Shown here piece by piece: positions 32,641 through 45,245 of a DNA stretch of 64,000 nucleotides. How positions within the stretch are numbered: position 1 is the stretch's first letter; each line of letters begins with the position of its first letter. The notes under the pieces are model-generated. The model had not been told where the DNA came from. It made no database searches and worked only from the letters and a program-made list of their open reading frames with translations. A program made the translations under genes and the position numbers. The stretch is from Aldrovandia affinis (lineage: Eukaryota > Chordata > Actinopteri > Notacanthiformes > Halosauridae): positions 1,127,501 through 1,191,500 of the forward strand of contig JAINUG010000133.1 of the NCBI GenBank assembly GCA_029706075.1. Reading direction: 5' to 3'.

Positions 32641-34302
32641 TCATTTTACCGTTTCTGTGACTGACACACCTACAATTTAGGCACCAACTATTTGACCTCC
32701 TTCAAATCTGTTTTCACATATAGAAATTCACATAAAGTATTGATTTTAAAACTTTAAAAATATTTTATATCAGAAGCATATTGGTGATTAGTATTGATAT
32801 TATATGAAAGTACTGTAGACTAGTAGACTCCTTAATTGTGATATAGTTACTTCAAAATAGGAGTTGTTTTTTCATTTGGTGTTTCCATTATTTTGTCTAC
32901 CCTCTGTGTGTGTGTGTATGTATATATATACTGTATATATATATATTCATTTATCATACAATTGTCATTTAAATTATATTAAATTAGAAATTATATTATT
33001 TTCAAATTATACTTTTTCAAATGTCCAGTATTTCAACATGTTTGCCTCTAAGAGGCCTGGTGCATGATGGGGGGTTCCCTGGTGAATCAGCGTGTAGGAG
33101 GGGAGTGCGTGTCCAGAGCCCCTCTCCTCCACACCCTGCGTTTGGAGTAGCACAATATGAGCGCAACACTAATCTTGCCCACGGATTGCGTAATGGAAGA
33201 CAATCGCTCGGTGAATCTAATTTACTTTTAAAGATTTTAACGATCGTGTGAGGTGCTGGGAATCCCCAAGAACTCTCCACGTTTTGTTTTCCTATGACTG
33301 AAACTGTTTTCTGCTACCCGTCTATATTAAAGTTACACAAAGCCACTCCATTAGTATTTGTATAGGAAGTCCATTTTTGTTTTGGAGAAATGAATGTTTG
33401 CAATCCACATATTCCCAATTCTCACCTATAAATTAGCTTTTCAGGTACATGTTTATCATTTTGTCTCAGGATGAGTAGATTAAAAGATATCATTTTTCTT
33501 CATTATTTAGAAAGGTCAAATATAATATTGTTAAATTCCTTAAATTCCAATCCAGTATACAATTGTATAAAATGATGGCCAGTTGAACATTTTGAATCCA
33601 GTTTTTTTTTAAGGCTATTCTGATATATTCTTTTAAATACATTTTTAAATGTTGTTTTGGCCATTGCAGTGTCCCAATTAAGATATGATTTTGGCAAGAA
33701 TGTGTAAATGTCATTGGGAATGCTTTAGGTCCATCTCTTTCCATTTCATTTCATAACTGCCCTCTTATTGAAATGGGTATTAAATCAGAAAGACATAGCG
33801 GGCATGTTTACTGAGATATGCCGTTTCCAGAAAACTGCTCTGTGTGCTCGGAAAAGGCGCATATTTCCATTACAAAACAAATTAATCATATCCTTGAATT
33901 TGATCAATTATACGTGGTTGTTATTTTCTAATGCAGTTTTCTGATTACATCGAATAACCAGAGTTCTGGTTTCGCTGATTCATCCTGCGACACGAGACAT
34001 TCTGTCTCGAAAAGCAGAGATGTAACCGTGTTAAACATTTATGTAGCCCAACATTTTGGTGTACGCACAAAAGGCCCAGTCAGTTCATTCATTTCCTGCT
34101 TAATTTGACAATGTCTAAATAAAAGTGAACGTCCGGGAGTGTGGTTAGCGTTTCCATTGTGGGACGGACAGATACCACATCAGGCTCCCCGCTCCCCGCT
34201 CCCTGTGTCAGCAGACCAGTATCGTCCCCCAGTAATGCAACATCCCCAGCCCCATTGTGTGCCAACAATTCCTTCAAATTGCAATTGCGTCCAGTTGATT
34301 TC

Positions 34303-34602
34303 ACGTGTGCGTTTGGGGGTGTGTGTGTGTCCCTTCCCCTCCCACAGGGTTCCTCATGAGTGTGTTTGGGGGTGTGTGTGTCCCTTCCCCTCTCGCAGGG
34401 ATCCTCATGAGTGTGTTTGGGGGTGTGTGTGTCCCTTCCCCTCTCACAGGGTTCCTCATGAGTGTGTTTGGGGGTGTGTGTGTCCCTTCCCCTCTCACAG
34501 GGTTCCTCATGAGTGTGTTTGGGGGTGTGTGTGTCCCTTCCCCTCTCACAGGGTTCCTCACGTGTGCGTTTGGGTGTGTGTGTGACCCTTCCCCTCTCGC
34601 AG
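34303..34602 (+). repeat. gtdc1: 51-bp minisatellite duplicating the GTDC1 splice acceptor and start codon
   Basis: About six units sit directly before the first GTDC1 coding exon. Each has GTTTGGGGGTGTGTGTGT, the pyrimidine tract CCCTTCCCCTCTCACAG (an acceptor) and GGTTCCTCATGAGTGTG, which is the first 17 bases of the exon. AG acceptors end at 34347, 34398, 34449, 34500, 34551 and 34602 (the real exon's). The start-codon positions are 34356, 34407, 34458, 34509 (all ATG), 34560 (changed to ACG) and 34611 (ATG, the expected start). All are spaced exactly 51 bp, so all share a frame. No stop occurs between 34299 and the exon. An initial partial unit (34303) is spaced 53 bp and so is out of phase. 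Confidence 0.93.
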
Positions 34603-34789
34603 GGTTCCTCATGAGTGTGCTGCTGGTCGAGGCTTTCTATGGGGGCTCCCACAAGCAGCTGATCGACCTCCTTCGGGACGATTTGGAGGGCTGCGTCGCC
34701 TACACGCTCCCGGCCAAGAAATGGCACTGGAGGGCCAGAACGGCGGCCGTCTACTTCATGCAGACCATTCCCGCCAGCGCCTCCTACAG
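34603..34789 (+). CDS. gtdc1: GTDC1 first coding exon
   Basis: After acceptor CTCTCGCAG there are eight untranslated bases and ATG at 34611 in a weak Kozak context (C at -3, A at +4). It reads [59 protein letters not shown]. The mammalian protein starts [20 protein letters not shown], so this start is chosen by homology. The exon ends in phase 2 at ACAG|GTGAGC. It opens the N-terminal domain (Pfam DUF3524) of the glycosyltransferase now assigned as tRNA-queuosine mannosyltransferase (QTMAN). That enzyme adds mannose from GDP-mannose to queuosine of tRNA-Asp. A minisatellite upstream provides competing in-frame acceptors and starts. Confidence 0.96.
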
Positions 34790-35007
34790 GTGAGCGCCGT
34801 GCAGGTTCAACCGCCACCTTTTATGGCGTTGTTCACTTCCATGGCGACCGCCCTTCTGGGCTGACTGACTGGCTTATATGTGACATGCTATCCGTTTATA
34901 CTGATCGATCTTCCGAAGCAGGTCAGGCTAAGTCTGCTGCTCACGGTACTGACTCCAGAATGGCAGTCCTCTACCATCTCTGATTTGAACCTGCAACCCT
35001 TTGATCA

Positions 35008-35568
35008 CAACATAACATAACATAACATAACATAACATAAGGAAGACGAGAACAGGCCATTCAGCCCAACACTGCTCATCCATTCCTACCACTAATCTGC
35101 TCACAATGCTTAGTTTACCCAAAGGCTAGAATGTCTAACACTGGATCGAGCCTGGCCTTGAATACCCCTAGTGTCTCAGCCTCCACTACATGTCCAGGCA
35201 AGCTATTCCACGCATTGATCACTCTCTGTGTGAAAAATATTTCCTAGTGTCCGTGTGAAATGTACCCTTTGTCAGTTTCCATTTATGCCCCCTCGTTCTG
35301 CTAACCGAACTCAACTTGAATAATTTCCTGTGATTCACTTTGTTAATTCCTTTAATAAATTTAAAAGCCTCAATCAAATCTCCCCTAAGTCTCCTTTTAC
35401 TAAGCTTGAACAGTCCAAGCATCTCTAGCCTTTCCTCATAACACTTGTCTTTTATGCCTGGAATCAGTCTGGTTGCCCGTCTTTGGACCTTTTCCAGCGC
35501 ATCTATATCTTTTTTGTAATGCGGTCCCCAGAACTGCACACAATATTCCAAGTGTGGCCTAACAAGCC
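35008..35568 (-). mobile_element. LINE (CR1/Rex-like) 3' end with reverse transcriptase C-terminus
   Basis: Minus-strand reading gives MEYCVQFWGPHYKKDIDALE, KVQRRATRLIPGIKDKCYEE, RLEMLGLFKLSKRRLRGDLI, the hallmark C-terminal end of CR1/L2/Rex-type reverse transcriptases, about 110 codons open at 35219-35551. The 3' UTR follows and ends in six TTATG units (35008-35040, seen as CATAA on +). A terminal short tandem repeat is typical of these LINEs. The element is 5'-truncated at about 35568. Confidence 0.88.
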
Positions 35569-35611
35569 CTTAACCATTCACATTGTCTTTTTCCCCCATT
35601 GCATATGTGCC

Positions 35612-36080
35612 TGTAACTGCCAAAATAAGGAAGCACTTGAGTAACTGAAGGGTTGGTGGTTGGTGGTAACTGGTGGCTCTGTTATAGTTTGGGGTGTATT
35701 TTCCTGGCATGGTTTAGATCCACTCAAACCCTTTAGAGGGAAAGATAAATGGCAATAAATACAAAGTGATCACCTTTATCCTGTGGTGAAACATTTCTAT
35801 TCTGATGGGAGTGGCCTTTTCCAGGGTGACAATGCCCCATCCACAGGGCACGAGTGGTCACTGAATGGTTTTATGAGCATGAAAACAATGTAAACCATAT
35901 GTCATGGCCGTCTCAGTCACTAGATCTCAACCCAACTGAACCCTTATGGCAGATTCTGGAGTGGTGCCTGAGACAGCACCACCATCAACAAAACACCAAA
36001 TGATGGACTTTCTCGTGGAAGAATGGTTTCTTCCCTCCAATAGCGTTCCTGACACTTGTAGTATCTATTCCAAGATGCCT
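35612..36080 (+). mobile_element. Decayed Tc1-like element, internally deleted (copy 2)
   Basis: It begins with terminal-repeat sequence CTGTAACTGCCAAAATAAGG, then AAGGGTT joined to the middle of the transposase gene (GGCTCTGTTATAGTTTGGGG). Later segments match HFYSDGSG, EWFYEHENN and the DLNPTEPLW-like end. There are many indels. It lies 44 bp from the LINE fragment. Confidence 0.78.
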
Positions 36081-36757
36081 CGGGGAGAGCAGATTTGAGA
36101 TTTTTGTGGGGAACATATATTATCCAACTTTTATTGTGTAGAACTACTTTTCATGCTTTCAATTCAAATCGTAACGTTTTTATTTTTTCAGTCTGTCAAC
36201 ACTTGTGATCAAATGCAGGGCAGAAATGTTTGAGGGCGGAAAGTTTTTTTTTTCCTGCACACAATATATACAGTTCAAGTGGGTGTGTAATACTTTCTAA
36301 GTACGTCTTTTGTCTCCCATGACCAAAGGGCTTATACTGCATCATAAATATGATCAACCATCTTTTGATCTGCCTCTGACGGGAAACTCGATGTGTCTGG
36401 CGTGGGATTAGCCCTCGCCCAGGCCCAGGTTATCTGATGAAACGGTTCTCACATCAACGTAATGCGTAACACAGGGAAGTGGTGTACACCACTCAACCAC
36501 CGTAAGGTTGAAGCTACACTTTCTACACACCCCAGAACCTTGAGTATTCTGCCTTTTCAGTGGTAAGATTGTGGTGGCTATTCTGATGGGGAAAAAGAAC
36601 ATGTTACACTGCACACAATTGGGGAGGTCAGAGGGAGTGGGGGTGGGGGTTCTCTGCAGTGGTTCTCTGGGGCTCAGGGGGGGGGGTTGAAAGCACACTT
36701 TATCCTTCTCCAAGTCTGAAAATGTATGCATTCACTAGAGCGCTTTCAAAGCAGGAG

Positions 36758-36910
36758 TGCTGATATAGATAGATGGATGGATAGATAGATGGATATTTTA
36801 TTGATCCCTGAGGGGGGATATTAAGACATTAGGCAGCGTTATCACAAGGTACACAAGACAGAAAATACAGAAACAAACAATAGGAATTAGCAATAATGAT
36901 TATTATTTAA
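36758..36910. repeat. GATA/GATG microsatellite plus TTTATTGATCCC repeat
   Basis: ATAGATAGATGGATGGATAG is followed by TTTTATTGATCCCTGAGGGG and an A-rich body. This combination marks the 3' end of a fish retroelement common in teleosts; the family is not resolved. Confidence 0.65.
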
Positions 36911-37072
36911 AAAAGTGAAAAAAAGACAATACAGATCGATCAGACAATCAAAAGGGAGTTATGTACAGCCAACAAACCAAACGAAAAACAATACTAAACA
37001 TTTGTAGTCTGTACCTAGCACCTTGGCTCCTACATCAGAATTACAGTGTCCACGTCTAAGCAAGTCTACAAC

Positions 37073-37330
37073 GATCTAGGATCAGTTTAGCCTTTTAGCT
37101 CATAATGGATAAGGTTAGGATATGGACAGGGCGAAACCTGGGACCGTGTGTACAAAGACTAAGAGTAGGAGTGGTGATCTAGGATCAGGTTTCCCCCTGT
37201 CCATATCCTAACCATATCCATTATGAGCTAAAAGGCTAAACTGATCCTAGATCAGCACTCCTACTCTCAGAATCTTTGTACATACGGGCCCTGATCCTAG
37301 ATCAGGATCCTGACTTTGAGAGGCCTTCTG
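37073..37330. mobile_element. Fold-back (MITE-like) element with 59-bp inverted arms
   Basis: Arm 37073-37131 (GATCTAGGATCAGTTTAGCC...TGGACAGGG) is the reverse complement of 37195-37253 with one mismatch in 59 bases; the loop is 63 bp. Beyond the hairpin, 37148-37190 also pairs imperfectly with 37254-37310 (GTACAAAGA..AGAGTAGGAGTG), so inverted copies are nested. The GATCTAGGATCAG core occurs repeatedly. Confidence 0.85.
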
Positions 37331-38213
37331 AATATGGGCCCTGGTTTTTAGTGTGTTAGGACTTGCCACTGATTCCTTGTTCTCTGACGAACGGCTGCGA
37401 GTTCAGCGGAACTGAGCTTGTGTCTCGACGCGGCCCCTGAACGATGTTGTTCAGGCACAGGTGCAGCTCCTCCGAGCTCTCTCTGAATGATAATTGAGAT
37501 AATCTTTCTTTCTCTCTCGGCCCTCTCTCCGTTCACGCAGATCCACTTTGTTCAGCGATTTCTGCCGTGTCGATACCGTGTCGCGAGACGGACCCCATTG
37601 TCTGATCCTTTCTCAGCGCTGAGAAGCGCGCTGACAAAACGGGGACCACGTTTATCTTTTCCCCAGAGAGACCCTGGTGTTCGGGGGAATATGTGCCACG
37701 TTGAATTAAAGTCAAACGCTGGCGACTGACAAACTCTGTTCCCAACGTTCCTGCAGGACATTATTATATGGCGAGATTAAGTTCTTTAATTCCACAAACT
37801 GGATATGAATATGGTGGGTCAGGCCGCTAGGAGCACTACTTTAGCACAATGGAAATATTCATTGCAGATATTTTAAAACGTCGTGGCGTTTATGGATTGG
37901 ATCGTTTTACGCCGCCTCACGCTTTGTAGAAACTAGCGGAATTATTTAACGGTTAAGCGCGCCGGGTATTATCGAGCGGTTTGTCGTTTTTGAAAAGCAG
38001 CTTTGGAGTAGTGTGGAGATTTAATTAAATATGAAAATGTAACTGCTGTTCCGGTTCATATCGCAGAGTTGTGAAGCATTCCCTGAATGAACGATTGCTT
38101 GAGTTGTGAACTTTTGATGGACCACGTCAAAATGTTTTGACAACTGACAACAGTGATTTACTTTACTTACTAGACTCGCCAGGACTTCCGCCAATGCTTA
38201 CAATATTTGTAAA

Positions 38214-38340
38214 GCTTGGTTCTCTGTGGCTCAGGTGGTAGGACATTCTTAGGTTGTGGGTTCAATCCCCACTGGGGCCACAAAAATGTATGCATTCACT
38301 ACTGTATTTTTAAAAGTCTGCTAAAGCGTATATTATATTA
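38214..38340 (+). mobile_element. tRNA-derived SINE (family 2), single head
   Basis: CTGTGTGGCTCAG-type head (here TTCTCTGTGGCTCAGGTGGT), box B GGGTTCAATCCCC, then ATGCATTCACTACTGTA and a truncated tail. It has one head unit only, in contrast to 3955-4395 and 23482-23755. Confidence 0.8.
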
Positions 38341-39854
38341 TTATTATTATTATTATTTTGATTATTATTATAAAGCAGATTTGACTACATTGTGTGTGTG
38401 TGTGTGTGTGTAACCTACCCTCACCTGCGTATTAATAATAGTGAAACTTCCCCCGACCTCAGCGATGGGTTTTCCCAGCAGCCGACGCGATCGCCCCACG
38501 CCCGCAGCCCCAGATGTTTGCCGCTCAGACGTGGAGTGATTGCGCACATTTGTCCGTAATTGCCTCGGCGCGATCAAAGCCTAATCAGCCCTCGGTGCCT
38601 GGTGGGAGGTGTTTACTCATCAGAATGCGCCTCTGTGCCTCGAGCTGTGAAGATCGGCAGTCGGTTTGCGAGTCACCTGCCTCCCCAGCGGTAACAGATG
38701 TCGCGGGCAAGCCTTCCTTCACACCTACTGTACACATCCAGGGGCTTTTTGCCCCAACGGCAACAAATACAGTAGGAGGGGAAAGACCCAGTGCGCAGAG
38801 GTATGCTTTGTAGTGTAGTGTAAAGGAGAGAGAGGCGAAAGATTGCTGGAGTGTCTCATTATTAGAGAACAAGTGTGCTACTGGTATGTGACAGTTTGTG
38901 GTGATATTCTGGTAAATGGCCTTTGTACATTGAGGAACTAGTGTCACTCAGCTGTGAAAGGGGTTTCTTTAAATTATAATGCCAGCCACGGTGTTTTTGT
39001 GCGAAGCAAATCTCTTAAGTGTTGTTAACGGCACAGGTTTTTGATGGGCTTGGTTGTGGAGGCTTGTTGTGACAAGGTGCTTACGCAGCAGCGAATGTTC
39101 ATTTTATAACTTGTGACAGACTAGCTTTTGTCGAGGGAAAATGCATTGATATGGATTGGTATTGATTGTGGCACATGTGCACGCTTATACGCAGGTGGAA
39201 TGCTGCCTTTTAAGATATTAAATCCAACGCAGAATATCAGATGCTTCTGAAATGGAAATGTTTACACTTGTAGTTTTATACCTGGGTGTGTGAAGTTGTA
39301 GAATGAATTCCCTGCATGCAGACAGGAAGGGGAATAGTTAAGCTTGCACTCACTATAATTCAATAAAGTCTGAATCCCCCACTGTGCCAAGCCTGGCTCC
39401 CGGTTGTACAGGAATTAAATATTGTGTTGCTGTTTCTCGATGATTTGAGAAAAGTATCTGAAGAGAGGACATTGTACAGTCGACCCTTTTGAGCGGTCAC
39501 TCGGAATCGGCTGCATTTTTAACCAGTGAACACCTGCTGCTGTGACACAATTTGCGAAAGGCCTGCAGGAAGCCAGCGGTGACCTAGAAAACGGTCACCT
39601 ACGCTTCAAGCAGCCCCAGAAGGTAGCATGAAGCCATCTAAGTAAAGGTTTCTCTAAATGGGCGTCTTTCAAGAAACGTGGAAGAATTTCCGTTGGGCCT
39701 CAGAAGGCAGGCCTCCCACTCAGTCTGCTCTGTGGCAGGTTGCGTTTTGTACTGGCGTGTCTGACCCTCATCCCTGTCTCTGGGAGCAGAGGCTGCTGGG
39801 AAGCTGTGCGCAATCATCACTTAAATATATATATATATTTTTTTTTTATTGTTT

Positions 39855-40018
39855 CAGATTTTTCCGCCTGTTCTCGATCCCCCTGATCGGGGCTGATGAC
39901 CAGAGTCGGTCTGGTAGAGACGGGTTTCGAACCGCGTCCCTGACAGACAACGCACACCATATTGGACCAGCCAAGATACAGTGCATTAGACCGATACGCT
40001 ATCTGCCGCCCCATCACT
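39855..40018 (-). mobile_element. tRNA-derived SINE (family 3), 3'-truncated
   Basis: Reverse-orientation copy with CTGATCGGGGCTGATGACCA, box B GGGTTTCGAACC (reverse) and a tRNA-like head with GCATTAGACCGATACGCTAT. Only the head half is kept. Confidence 0.75.
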
Positions 40019-41564
40019 TTTTTATTTTTTACGCATTAGATATGCGTTTTGTCACATGACATTGGAACCTTGTTTCCAGAGGCCACACTGGGGCATGGCT
40101 GCGGTTTTCTTCAGCTTTCTCTTGCACACAATTCGGTTGTTGTCTCTGACCAGTTTTGGCCGGCATGTTTTTTTTTTAATGTGATGTTTGGTAACCTCAA
40201 CTTAATCTCTATCTGAGCGGCGTGTGTTGTGTTGGCAGTGCTGCCATGGCCTTGTGGCCCTACGTCAGGGCTGGGGGCAAGCAGGGCCTTTTCTGTTTCT
40301 GGCTTTCATGCTTCCGGCTTATGCTCTGAATTATTCAATCAGCTCACTCATTCATGTCATATTTTATGTCGTGAATGTCGGCTGAAGACTTGTTTTCTTG
40401 TGCCCCTAATCTACGTGTGAAATTACGGTTTGGAGCACAGGACAAATTCATTGTCCACAAATGTATTTCTCCAAAGTGTAGCACAATTTTGCCAAGGTGT
40501 TGGAGCTAATAAATCTTTGCAAACGTTATGGGTTGAGGTTATGGAACATAATATTGGTTTAACTGGAAAAAGAATTGGTGAACAGTTGGTGAGTGCACTG
40601 TATTTTGAGGATATTTTCAGTAAAGATAAACACATGTTTCTTATCGATTTATGAAATGGTGGTAATTCAACTTCTGTAGACCGCAGGTGGTATTTTTACT
40701 TTGTGAATTACCGTTCTCGCATTCAAATGTGAACATGAAGAGGTTCCGATGACAGGTGGTTAATGTTGAGCAAAAAGGAGCAGGGTATCTTTCCCTACAG
40801 CACAGTGTCAACCGCCATCGCCACAGAAACATTGACGGTGACCACTCTATGTGTGGTGAACATTAATGACCAGAAGTATTATGATTCCTTATGAAACATA
40901 AAGGCATTGTTCTGGTGCTAACTCCTAATTAGCATAGCTCTCACACCACAGATTAACTGGGTGGAGTGATCCCATTTCTGTCTGTTACTGGGTCCCTATT
41001 GAGATGGGTATCACAGAAACATAACTCGTCGACGTGTCTGAAGTCATAAAGGAGTTGGAAAACATGCAATCACAATTTTAACCCGACGGGGAAATGAATG
41101 CGCATACGATGCAAATGTCCTGACATGAGGCCGTTTATGAGAATACAATACGTTCTTTCAAGTGCTCAGCCTCGATCTACGATTTGTGATAGTACATAGA
41201 TCCAGAGTGATTAGGGATCTGTGCTTGATAGGCAGATTATTAGCATGATGAGGTAGGCTTTATGGCCATATGCTATTTTAAGAGCATCATTTTATTTATG
41301 CTGTTTGAAGATGGTTCATCAATAAATTACTCTATCCGCTGTGACTTATCTGAATTTTTTTACTTTTGATCAAATAGTAACCTTCTACTAGTAAATGGGT
41401 TAGAAACTTGGAAATCATTTTGAAGTAATTGCATAGAAATATACTTTGCATATGCTCAGCTTTCATGCTATAGGACACACTGTACATTTTAATGGTCGTA
41501 TTTTTATATTGTCTACATTAACATGTCCTCTTCTATTGTGTTTTATGAGAATGGGGAGCATATT

Positions 41565-42125
<561 letters not shown>

Positions 42126-44987
42126 AGTTCAGATAAATATACGTTCATATTTAGTTATACCTTCCCCCCTCGATATCTTGCGTGTGTCTGGGTCCAACAA
42201 AAGAAAGATTGAGTTTCCAAGGGTGGGGCGTATGGTTTGCAGAGAATAACGAAACAAATACAATGGCATCTACTCATGCACAATGAAAAACATGTTTTAC
42301 TGCATTGCTCTGCACATTCATGTTTAAATTTGAGCATTTATTCATTAGCAGTGCTAGAAGTAGTCACAGTTGAGCTGGGTAGAAGCCCCCTGTTCATTGG
42401 CCGATTCAATGCTTCCCTCGCTGATGCAGTGTCTTTTTATGACGGTATAAGATCCATCCCTGGCTGCTGTAAACTCACAGTCACTGTTTCAGATGTGAAG
42501 CAATGCATGTGGAGAACATTCAGGGTAAAATGTAGTGTCACATTACGTTACGGACTGGCTGTAGTACAAACACAGAAGTCACCGTCATTTCAAGTCATTT
42601 CCATCGCCTGTTATGTGTGGGTTCTGGTGTACCGTAACCAAAATGTTGTCCTCTGTTCCACAAAGCCCTTACCAATCTCCAGGTCTCAAGGTCAAAGGGT
42701 AACAGTAGCTCACCGATTGATCTTCGGCATTTGGTGTCTCTATCTCGGCCAATTATGTACAGATTTGGAATAAACTTATTTAAATAGTGCCTTAGATATG
42801 TTGATAATATCTGTAATTCAATATGATATCTAGTTGGATTTAGCTTGACATTATTTTGAGGTTTTCCAGTAGTTAAGTGTCCCCTGGGACAGGGTAGAGT
42901 TGTAAGTACCACACTTACAAATCAGTGTCCTTGTTAAGACTGGTTTATAAATGTTTGCTGTGTCCAACCAAACTCTTTCCCTGGGTTGTAAGCATCTGAT
43001 AGAACCCCTATAACTGCCATTTAACTTTTATACAGAACTTTACTGTTTAACTTTTAAGTTCCTCTTTATTGTTCCTCGACAGGAACATTAAATAATGTTT
43101 CAATTTCACCTTCTGTGCTTCCAAGACCAATGTCGGCCCTGTCAAAAACCACGAAACTGACTCGCTTTCTTTCGTCAGCAGTATCATTTCAGACAGCGAC
43201 TCGCCCTGTCACCCGACAGAGTGGCTCAACCTGCCCTCTGAAGCGTGTCTTTACAGAAACTTCTGGAACGGAACGGAGAAGACTTTACCCTCGATCTTAA
43301 GAACGATTCCGATTCTGCCCTTGCAGTGCCTTACAGTGAAGTACGAAGGCAAGAAGAGAAATGAAACGAGCTCTTTAAATGCAGCAAAGAAACGGCCAGG
43401 TTCAATAACTGTTTTTCTTGGCATTACGTGGCAGTCCCTTTGATCAAAGGTTTTTATGTTTTTTGAACTGAGAGACACATTTTAATCAGATGATTAAACG
43501 CAAGGAAGCTGATGGGTATCAGCTTGTCTCACACCCTCAATCTGTTTCTTATTACGTGGGGGTGCAATTGTTTCTGATTTTAGACTCATTTAAAGGCCTT
43601 CTCGTGAATGATCGCAGGTGTGGAGTCTATTTCCGAGAGAGGCACTAACTGATAAGCCGGTACAAAGCTGAGACATTTGCAGCGTTGTGAAGATCTGTGC
43701 TCTTGGTCTTTATGTACTCTGAAATTAGTCAGTCTTGTACTAATTCACTTTTAACTTTTTGGTGAAAGAAAGACAACAAAAAACCATGGCGTTTGTTTCC
43801 TTCGCGTGGCGGACTGTAAAGTCGCTGTCTGCGCAGTTCTGTCGGTCTAAAGCTTACCTACCCAGGATGTGTCTGAGGTTTTGGCAGAGAAAAGGTAAAA
43901 ATAGAGAGCGTTCATCTGGTTTGAGTCAGGTCTCTGAATTACTTGAGGGTGGTTTTCTTCTTTTGTACTTGGTCCTGTTCAAGACGGGGGCCAGGAAATG
44001 CAAATAATCCCCGCTCTGAAGATGTGCGGTGACGTGATCGCCGAGCGGTACGAACGAGCTTGTGGCGTCCGCCACATGAAAGGCGCCTCGGCGCAGGCAG
44101 CGGATGACCAGGGGCTGGGTTAAGTTAGAGAGACGCAGAGCTTCAAAAGACCCTCTTAGGGTCGTCCCCTCCGCGCCGCGGACCGGAGAAACACGCGTGT
44201 TATTAATGGTGTTCCGTCGCCTTGTCGCGGGTTTTTAAACCCGCCGTAGTGGCTGAGAGGAGAGGGGACGAAGTGTGAAACCATCTTAAAACTAAAGCGC
44301 CATAAGTAATCCTTTGATTTCGAAGCGAGGAAATGCAGTTTCATGGCTGTGCAGTTCTCAGATGTGACCATAGCATTATATGGGTGGGGATTAGGCTGGG
44401 AAGAAATTCATTTGGACGTATAAAGTTCAAAGTGCTTAAAAAGACTGTAGAGAGGTGCATTTTGTGCACAGCAAAAAATAAAAAAAATAAAAATAAAATA
44501 AAAAAACATTTCTGAAATATTGCTTTTTGCCGATAACTAACTGCTTCCTCCCCCTGATCATCGAGGGGGGGTTGGCTGTGCTTGGGGAGCTTCTCTCTCT
44601 CATCAAGATAATGTTTCATACATTATACAACATATCAATCTATAGATTTTTGCCAGAGAGCCCCTTGAAAGTATCCATACTAATGATCAGGAACACTGTG
44701 TCCTGAAATGGGGGAGAGGAGTCCATCGCAGTTTGAGATTTATACAAAAAAATATATATAAAATTTTAAAAAAAGATTTTTATTCATTAAAATTTCAACA
44801 CTGGGATAATTTATTTTCCAGTTTATAAAGTTTTATTCATAGTTATTTTAAGAACATGAAAACACTCAATTATCATAGCATTATTGTGGCTTTCAAGTCC
44901 TCATTTTCATCTTCTGTGACACGCAAGTTCATCAGCATTTCAGAGCCTGATTTGCATATTATTATGATGTAAGCTGTGCCCATCATT

Positions 44988-45245
44988 CTACCCCACATTA
45001 AATATACCATCTCTCTTTCTCTCTGCTTTCCTACCCCACATTAAATACACCATCTCTCTTTCTCTCTGCATTCCTACCCCACATTAAATATACCATCTCT
45101 CTTTCTCTCTGCTTTCCTACCCCACATTAAATACACCATCTCTCTTTCTCTCTGCTTTCCTACCCCACATTAAATACACCATCTCTCTTTCTCTCTGCTT
45201 TCCTACCCCACATTAAATATACCATCTCTCTTTCTCTCTGCTTTC
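44988..45245. repeat. 43-bp minisatellite, 6 copies
   Basis: Units start at 44988, 45031, 45074, 45117, 45160 and 45203. Each is CTACCCCACATTAAATAYAC plus CATCTCTCTTTCTCTCTGCT and TTC. The Y alternates T/C among units. It is pyrimidine-rich and nearly identical between copies. Confidence 0.93.

Larger units (their letters stand above)
20155..34602. other. gtdc1: Probable GTDC1 first intron, 14.4 kb
   Basis: No coding exon is seen. It contains a (GT)n (about 21585-21612), SINEs of three families (23482, 26499, 27311, 28411, 28783), four Tc1-like remnants (23758, 31211, 32363 and, within the second, a SINE tail), a CG-moderate stretch (25600-26150) and AT-rich blocks. It ends in the 51-bp array at 34303-34602. 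Whether transcription truly starts at 20.1 kb is not proven. Confidence 0.55.

Noticed and set aside
34089-34817. Minus-strand ORF of 242 codons with repeated [17 protein letters not shown] units
   Set aside because: It is the reverse reading of the 51-bp minisatellite and the GTDC1 exon; the repetition comes from the DNA repeat.
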